Positions 4,012 to 7,775 of a stretch of DNA of 7,775 nt are shown here, in pieces (position 1 is the first letter of the stretch; every line of letters starts with the position of its first letter). The position numbers were made by a program, and so were the translations under genes. Source of the stretch: an uncultured Lachnospiraceae bacterium (GTDB lineage Bacteria > Bacillota_A > Clostridia > Lachnospirales > Lachnospiraceae). The notes beneath the pieces are model-generated. The model was given only the letters and a program-made list of their open reading frames with translations. It had not been told where the DNA came from and did not search any database. The stretch covers positions 1 through 7,775 of the forward strand of contig CAMMZE010000041.1 in the NCBI GenBank assembly GCA_946529195.1, in the 5' to 3' direction.

Positions 4012-5742
4012 TTACAACATTTTGTCAATCATGGCCAGAACTGCTCCGCCCAGGTCTGCAGACTTCTTGTCCGCATCCTCCAGGGAGCTTCCCTTAATAC
4101 CGTAATAGAACTTCACCTTCGGTTCTGTGCCAGATGGTCTGACGCAGATCCATGCGTCGTCTTCCATATCGTAATACAGCACATTGGAAGCGGGCAGGCC
4201 TGTCGGTCTGGTCTCTCCCGTCGCCGTGTCCACGATAGTGTCTTTTTTGTAATCTCTAACTGACAGGACCTTATACCCGCCGATTTCGGCCGGAGGATTC
4301 TGTCTCAGTGTCTCCATGATATTCCGGATCTTTTCCTGACCCTCGATACCAGACAGGGAAATGGACTTGATATCATCCTTGTAGTATCCATACTTCTCAT
4401 ACATGGCAAGCATAGCATCCCACAGATTCATGCCCTTGGACTTGTAGTAGGCAGCTGCTTCGCAAAGCGCCATCACAGCTACGATTGCATCCTTATCACG
4501 GGCATATGTGCCGATCAGGCATCCATAACTCTCTTCGAAACCGAAGAGATATGTCCCTTTTCCTGTATTTTCAAACTTCAGAATCTGCTGTCCGATGTAC
4601 TTAAATCCTGTCAGACACTCTACAAGATCAATGCCGTAGCCTTTTGCGATCGCACGCGCCATATTGGTCGTTACGATGGTTTTGATCAGAACGCCGTCAG
4701 CGGGAAGTCCCTGCTTTTCGGCAATCTGGCTGATGGTATACTCAGCAAGAAGGCATCCGGACATATTTCCGGTCAGTGTGTGATACTGGCCGTTGCTGTC
4801 CTTGACTCTGCAGCCCAGGCGGTCTGCGTCCGGATCGGTCGCAAGTACCAGATCCGCATCCAGCTCGCGGGCAAGCTTCAGGCCAAGTTCAAATGCTTCA
4901 TCTGCTTCCGGATTCGGGTAGCTGACGGTCGGGAAATTGCCGTCCGGCAGTTCCTGCTCGGGTACTACATGTACCTGGGTGAATCCCAACTCAGCAAGGA
5001 TTCTTCTTGCAGGAAGATTTCCTGTGCCGTGAAGCGGTGTATAGACAATCTTGATCTGATCGGCATACTCTTTAATCAGGTCAGGATTTTTTACCTGTTT
5101 CTTAAGCTGTGCCATATACAGATCATCTACATCTTTTCCGATTACCTGGTAGAGACCCTTTTCTACGGCCTCTGCCTTATCCATGGTATAGACTTTTGCC
5201 CAATCAGTGACTGCCTTTACCTCAGCCATGATACCGCTGTCATGGGGCGGTGTGATCTGGGCGCCGTCCTCCCAGTATACTTTATATCCGTTATATTCAG
5301 GCGGGTTGTGACTGGCGGTCACATTAATGCCTGCCGTGCATCCCAGCTCTCTGACTGCAAAAGAAAGCTCAGGAGTCGGACGGAGAGATTCAAATACATA
5401 GGCTTTGATCCCGTTTGCGGCAAGAGTCAGCGCGGCTTCGTCTGCAAACTCCGGAGACATGCGTCTGGAATCGAATGCAATGGCAACGCCCTTGCTCTGC
5501 GCCCCCTGCTTGATGATGTAATTTGCAAGGCCCTGAGTCGCTCTGCGTACCACATATACATTCATACGATTGATACCGGCACCGATGATACCTCTGAGAC
5601 CGGCTGTTCCAAACTCCAGATCCATGTAGAATCTTTCTTTGATCTCATCCTCGTTATCAGCGATGGCACGAAGCTCTGCCTTTGTGTCCTCATCAAAATA
5701 AGGATTTGCAAGCCAGGATTCATATATTTCTTTGTAGCCCAT
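4012..5742 (-). CDS. pgcA: Phospho-sugar mutase (alpha-phosphoglucomutase type)
   Basis: A 576-residue enzyme of the alpha-D-phosphohexomutase family, which interconverts glucose-1-phosphate and glucose-6-phosphate (some members act on mannose phosphates) through a phosphoserine. Four active-site segments are intact and in order: catalytic TASHNP (142-147, S144), metal loop DPDADRLG (303-310), sugar-specificity loop GFEESYG (401-407) and phosphate-binding RPSGTEPKVKFYY (535-547). FGTAGLRG (44-51) is the N-terminal signature. The length of about 575-580 residues and the EES specificity loop fit the PgcA group of Firmicutes. ATG 5742 has AAGGGGG 8 nt upstream. The enzyme is cytosolic and would supply precursors for cell-wall glycans, UDP-glucose and glycogen. 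It is divergent from a sugar transporter. The gene symbol is by similarity to B. subtilis. Confidence 0.94.
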   Translation of the reverse strand: MGYKEIYESWLANPYFDEDTKAELRAIADNEDEIKERFYMDLEFGTAGLRGIIGAGINRMNVYVVRRATQGLANYIIKQGAQSKGVAIAFDSRRMSPEFADEAALTLAANGIKAYVFESLRPTPELSFAVRELGCTAGINVTASHNPPEYNGYKVYWEDGAQITPPHDSGIMAEVKAVTDWAKVYTMDKAEAVEKGLYQVIGKDVDDLYMAQLKKQVKNPDLIKEYADQIKIVYTPLHGTGNLPARRILAELGFTQVHVVPEQELPDGNFPTVSYPNPEADEAFELGLKLARELDADLVLATDPDADRLGCRVKDSNGQYHTLTGNMSGCLLAEYTISQIAEKQGLPADGVLIKTIVTTNMARAIAKGYGIDLVECLTGFKYIGQQILKFENTGKGTYLFGFEESYGCLIGTYARDKDAIVAVMALCEAAAYYKSKGMNLWDAMLAMYEKYGYYKDDIKSISLSGIEGQEKIRNIMETLRQNPPAEIGGYKVLSVRDYKKDTIVDTATGETRPTGLPASNVLYYDMEDDAWICVRPSGTEPKVKFYYGIKGSSLEDADKKSADLGGAVLAMIDKML

Positions 5743-5783
5743 TGGAATTACCCCCTTTTTAGTGATGCTTTTTTACCAGTTTC

Positions 5784-5812
5784 ATTATAGCGCATAAATA
5801 GGCAAACGAAAA
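5784..5812 (-). promoter_or_regulatory. Putative promoter of the phospho-sugar mutase gene
   Basis: A perfect TATAAT on the minus strand (5789-5784) lies about 41 bp before ATG 5742. The hexamer 17 bp upstream is only TTTTCG (5812-5807), a poor -35, so activation or weak basal activity is possible. Confidence 0.5.
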
Positions 5813-5836
5813 GAGTTAATCATAAATTTCCCCTAC

Positions 5837-5865
5837 TTGTCTTTCTTTTCTCTGACTATTATAAT
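5837..5865 (+). promoter_or_regulatory. Promoter of the MFS transporter gene
   Basis: TTGTCT (5837-5842) and TATAAT (5860-5865) are separated by 17 bp, a good sigma-A promoter. The expected start is near 5872, giving a leader of about 48 nt. This also argues against translation starting at ATG 5875. Confidence 0.75.
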
Positions 5866-5907
5866 GTAAACAGAATGTTGTATGAATATTCGATCATTCC
5901 GGGAGAA

Positions 5908-5913
5908 AAGGAG
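5908..5913 (+). promoter_or_regulatory. Ribosome binding site of the MFS gene (decides start)
   Basis: AAGGAG lies 6 nt before ATG 5920. The upstream in-frame ATG at 5875 lies almost at the predicted transcription start and has no ribosome binding site. Confidence 0.8.
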
Positions 5914-5919
5914 AACGCT

Positions 5920-7467
5920 ATGAAGCTGAGTTACAAACGTACTATTTTTGTCGGATTTGCCTTTTTTCTGATCTGTGCCTTCTGGCAGGCCTATGACAAT
6001 ACCATTCCTCTGATCCTGACCAACAAATTCGGGCTGCCGCAGCGCTGGTCAGGACTGATCATGGCACTGGACAATATCCTGGCCCTTTTTATGCTTCCTC
6101 TGTTTGGCGCCATCTCAGACCGCTGCAAAAGCCGCCTCGGCCGGCGCACACCATTCATTCTCATCGGAACGATTGTCGCCGCGGCAGCCTTTTTCTCTCT
6201 TTCTGCTGCTGACCGCATGCAGCTGGATAAAATATCTGCCGTCTCTGCCATAGATGACCCTGCCGCTTTGCAGGTTATCTACGAAGAAGAAGCAGATGAC
6301 CTGCTCATGACGCCCGGCGGCGAAAGCTTCATTCTTTCTGAGCTTTTTACAGAGGAAGAGTTTTCTCAGATCCGCACTACGATTACGGCGCAAACCGGGG
6401 AAACCGTGCCTGATCCTGACTATTCCGACTATGTGGTTCCTGCCCGCCAGGCCTATGTACATGCAGTCACCAGGCAGAATCCCGGGCCTCTCATCCTCTT
6501 TATCATCCTGCTCCTGATCACCCTTGTTTCCATGTCCGTCTTCCGCTCTCCCGCGGTTGCCCTTATGCCTGACGTCACCATCAAGCCACTCCGTTCCAAG
6601 GCAAATGCTGTCATCAATCTGATGGGATCTGTGGGCGGTATTCTTGTCCTGATCCTGGGCATGGTCTTTGCAACAGGCGCCGTGGCCAATTCCATGATGA
6701 GCTATACAGCCTACTTTGCTGTGATCGCAGGCATCATGCTGGCTGCCCTGGCTGTATTTATGCTGACCGTCCGTGAGCCTGCCCTTGTCCGCCAAATGCA
6801 CGAGGAAAGCCGCTCTTACGGCATCGAAACAGAAGAAGAGGAAGAAAGCGGCAGCCGCAAACTGACCGCCGCCGAAAAAAGATCTCTTCTCTTCCTGCTG
6901 GCTTCGATCATCCTCTGGTTCATGGGCTATAACGCCGTAACCTCTAAGTATTCCGTCTATGCTTCGACCATCTTAAATAAGGATTACAACCTGACCCTGA
7001 TCATCGCCCAGCTGGCCGCCATCATCTCCTACCTTCCTGTAGGCATCATCGCCTCCCGGGTCGGCAGGAAAAAGTGTATTCTGGCAGGCGTTGCCATGCT
7101 GGCCGTCTCCTTCGGAGCCGCCTCCCTCATGCGGGCCGGAAGTCCTGCCCTGCTCATGAACCTGCTTTTCGCCCTTGCCGGAGTCGCTTGGGCTACAATA
7201 AATGTAAATTCGTTCCCGATGGTCGTGGAAATGTGCTCCGGCGGAGATGTCGGCAAATATACAGGCATCTACTACACAGCATCCATGTCCGCCCAGATCT
7301 TCACACCCATCTTCTCAGGCCTCTTAATGGACCGCCTGGGCATGACCATCCTCTTCCCCTATGCGGTCCTCTTTGTCGCGATCGCATTCGTCACCATGCT
7401 CTTTGTCCGCCACGGAGACTCCAGACCGCAAGCCAGAAAAGGCCTCGAAGTATTTGAAGACGTATAA
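5920..7467 (+). CDS. MFS transporter, SLC45/sugar-cation symporter-like
   Basis: A 515-residue integral membrane protein with about 12 predicted membrane segments (near residues 8-28, 45-67, 78-96, 189-209, 229-251, 264-284, 323-341, 357-378, 386-404, 408-430, 446-469, 475-496). The MFS motif SDRCKSRLGRRTP (66-78) lies between segments 2 and 3, with a second copy SRVGRKK (379-385) between 8 and 9. WQAYDNTIPLIL (22-33), RSPAVALMPDV (209-219) and GKYTGIYYTASMSAQIFTP (445-463) resemble the SLC45/sucrose-symporter and GPH-like branch, so a glycoside or sugar is the likely substrate. Two long loops stand out: 97-188, acidic and predicted outside, and 285-322, containing EEEEES, predicted inside. 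Start 5920 has a proper ribosome binding site. It is convergent with a PfkB sugar kinase. Substrate not determinable from the sequence. Confidence 0.88.
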   Translation: MKLSYKRTIFVGFAFFLICAFWQAYDNTIPLILTNKFGLPQRWSGLIMALDNILALFMLPLFGAISDRCKSRLGRRTPFILIGTIVAAAAFFSLSAADRMQLDKISAVSAIDDPAALQVIYEEEADDLLMTPGGESFILSELFTEEEFSQIRTTITAQTGETVPDPDYSDYVVPARQAYVHAVTRQNPGPLILFIILLLITLVSMSVFRSPAVALMPDVTIKPLRSKANAVINLMGSVGGILVLILGMVFATGAVANSMMSYTAYFAVIAGIMLAALAVFMLTVREPALVRQMHEESRSYGIETEEEEESGSRKLTAAEKRSLLFLLASIILWFMGYNAVTSKYSVYASTILNKDYNLTLIIAQLAAIISYLPVGIIASRVGRKKCILAGVAMLAVSFGAASLMRAGSPALLMNLLFALAGVAWATINVNSFPMVVEMCSGGDVGKYTGIYYTASMSAQIFTPIFSGLLMDRLGMTILFPYAVLFVAIAFVTMLFVRHGDSRPQARKGLEVFEDV

Positions 7468-7521
7468 AAAACCTTCATCCCAGAGAATACGCAGCATTCT
7501 AAGCCTGAGATACGGCAGAAC

Positions 7522-7775
7522 TTATTTTCCGCACTCTCTGATATAAGCCTGGATCTCTTCCGGTGCGGGCATCACGCGCAGTGCCCCAAGTCTGGTTGTC
7601 ACGATGGAGGCGGCAGCGTTTGCAGTGCGCAGCATCTCTGTCAGCGCCTTGTCATCCAGCGCATCCAATCCGTGCTCCAGCACATAATTAAGGACGTTGG
7701 CACAGAAGGTATCACCCGCCCCGGTGGTCTCAACGGTGTTTTCATTGGCAAATGCAGGCACCTCTGCAAAATGGT
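7522..7775 (-). CDS. PfkB-family carbohydrate kinase (3' part only)
   Basis: The last 83 residues of a ribokinase/PfkB-type sugar kinase; the gene enters from the right edge. The reading frame is open to the window end, so the GTG at 7761 is internal, not a start. The visible part contains VPAFANENTVETTGAGDTF, the PfkB C-terminal signature with the GAGD anion hole and catalytic aspartate. It is followed by the usual helix CANVLNYVLEHG and the ANAAASIVTTRLGAL segment that ends the ATP-binding fold. The more usual D before TTGAGD is E here, a conservative change seen at a non-catalytic position. The family phosphorylates sugars such as fructose, ribose or tagatose-6-phosphate; next to a sugar transporter, a fructokinase-like role is plausible but unproven. 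No clear terminator is visible in the 54-bp gap to the MFS gene. Confidence 0.9.
   Translation of the reverse strand, partial: HFAEVPAFANENTVETTGAGDTFCANVLNYVLEHGLDALDDKALTEMLRTANAAASIVTTRLGALRVMPAPEEIQAYIRECGK

Noticed and set aside
3995..4023. AATGTTG/CAACATT hairpin as terminator of the lipoprotein gene
   Set aside because: The stem is only 7 A/T-rich pairs with a 13-nt loop and a short TTTTG run. It may contribute but is too weak to call.
4780..5790. 336-codon open frame on the plus strand
   Set aside because: It lies antisense to the phospho-sugar mutase, whose four active-site motifs are intact. The translation is cysteine- and isoleucine-rich with no recognisable domain.
5790..5820. 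Catabolite-responsive element (cre) around GGCAAACGAAAAGAG
   Set aside because: Only the central part resembles WTGNAANCGNWWNCA; the outer bases do not match on either strand.
6115..6801. 228-codon minus-strand frame inside the MFS gene
   Set aside because: The translation is rich in H, D, G and R, typical of the antisense of a membrane-protein gene, and has no family signature.
7468..7521. Terminator between the MFS gene and the kinase
   Set aside because: Only a 5-bp AGAAT/ATTCT stem is visible, with no U-tract beside it on either strand.

Overview
The window reads as ordinary chromosome of a Gram-positive anaerobe of the Clostridia, most likely a Lachnospiraceae member. This is inferred from the gene set: veg beside ispE as in Bacillus/Clostridia, DUF1934 and DUF3783 proteins, a cytidylate-kinase-like protein, a type-II lipoprotein, strong AGGAGG-like ribosome binding sites and sigma-A type promoters. 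No IS element, tRNA, rRNA, CRISPR array or phage gene was seen.

Region 1 (positions 1-2640, minus strand) is a compact operon read right to left: ispE, a GntR/FCD regulator, a DUF1934 protein, a DUF3783 protein and a cytidylate-kinase-like gene that runs off the left edge. The ispE-to-regulator gap is 16 bp. The later junctions overlap by 4, 4 and 11 bp, with GTG and TTG starts, which suggests translational coupling. The ispE promoter carries a perfect TTGTATACAA palindrome across its -10 element, a plausible autoregulatory operator for the GntR protein.

Region 2 (2622-3136, minus strand) holds veg with a near-consensus promoter (TTGACT-17-TATAAT). Downstream of it, about 190 bp fold almost completely into consecutive hairpins, the first and last of which look like intrinsic terminators. 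This block separates veg from ispE.

Region 3 (3290-5790) is a convergent pair: a small lipoprotein of unknown function (plus) and a phospho-sugar mutase of the PgcA type (minus). Only 17 bp separate their stops. The strong terminator for the mutase lies inside the last codons of the lipoprotein gene.

Region 4 (5784-7775) starts with divergent promoters for the mutase and for an MFS sugar transporter (plus), which has an unusually long predicted extracytoplasmic loop. The transporter converges on the 3' end of a PfkB-family sugar kinase (minus, truncated by the window edge). Transporter, sugar kinase and phosphoglucomutase would fit uptake and phosphorylation of a sugar and its entry into hexose-phosphate metabolism, but the substrate cannot be read from the sequence.
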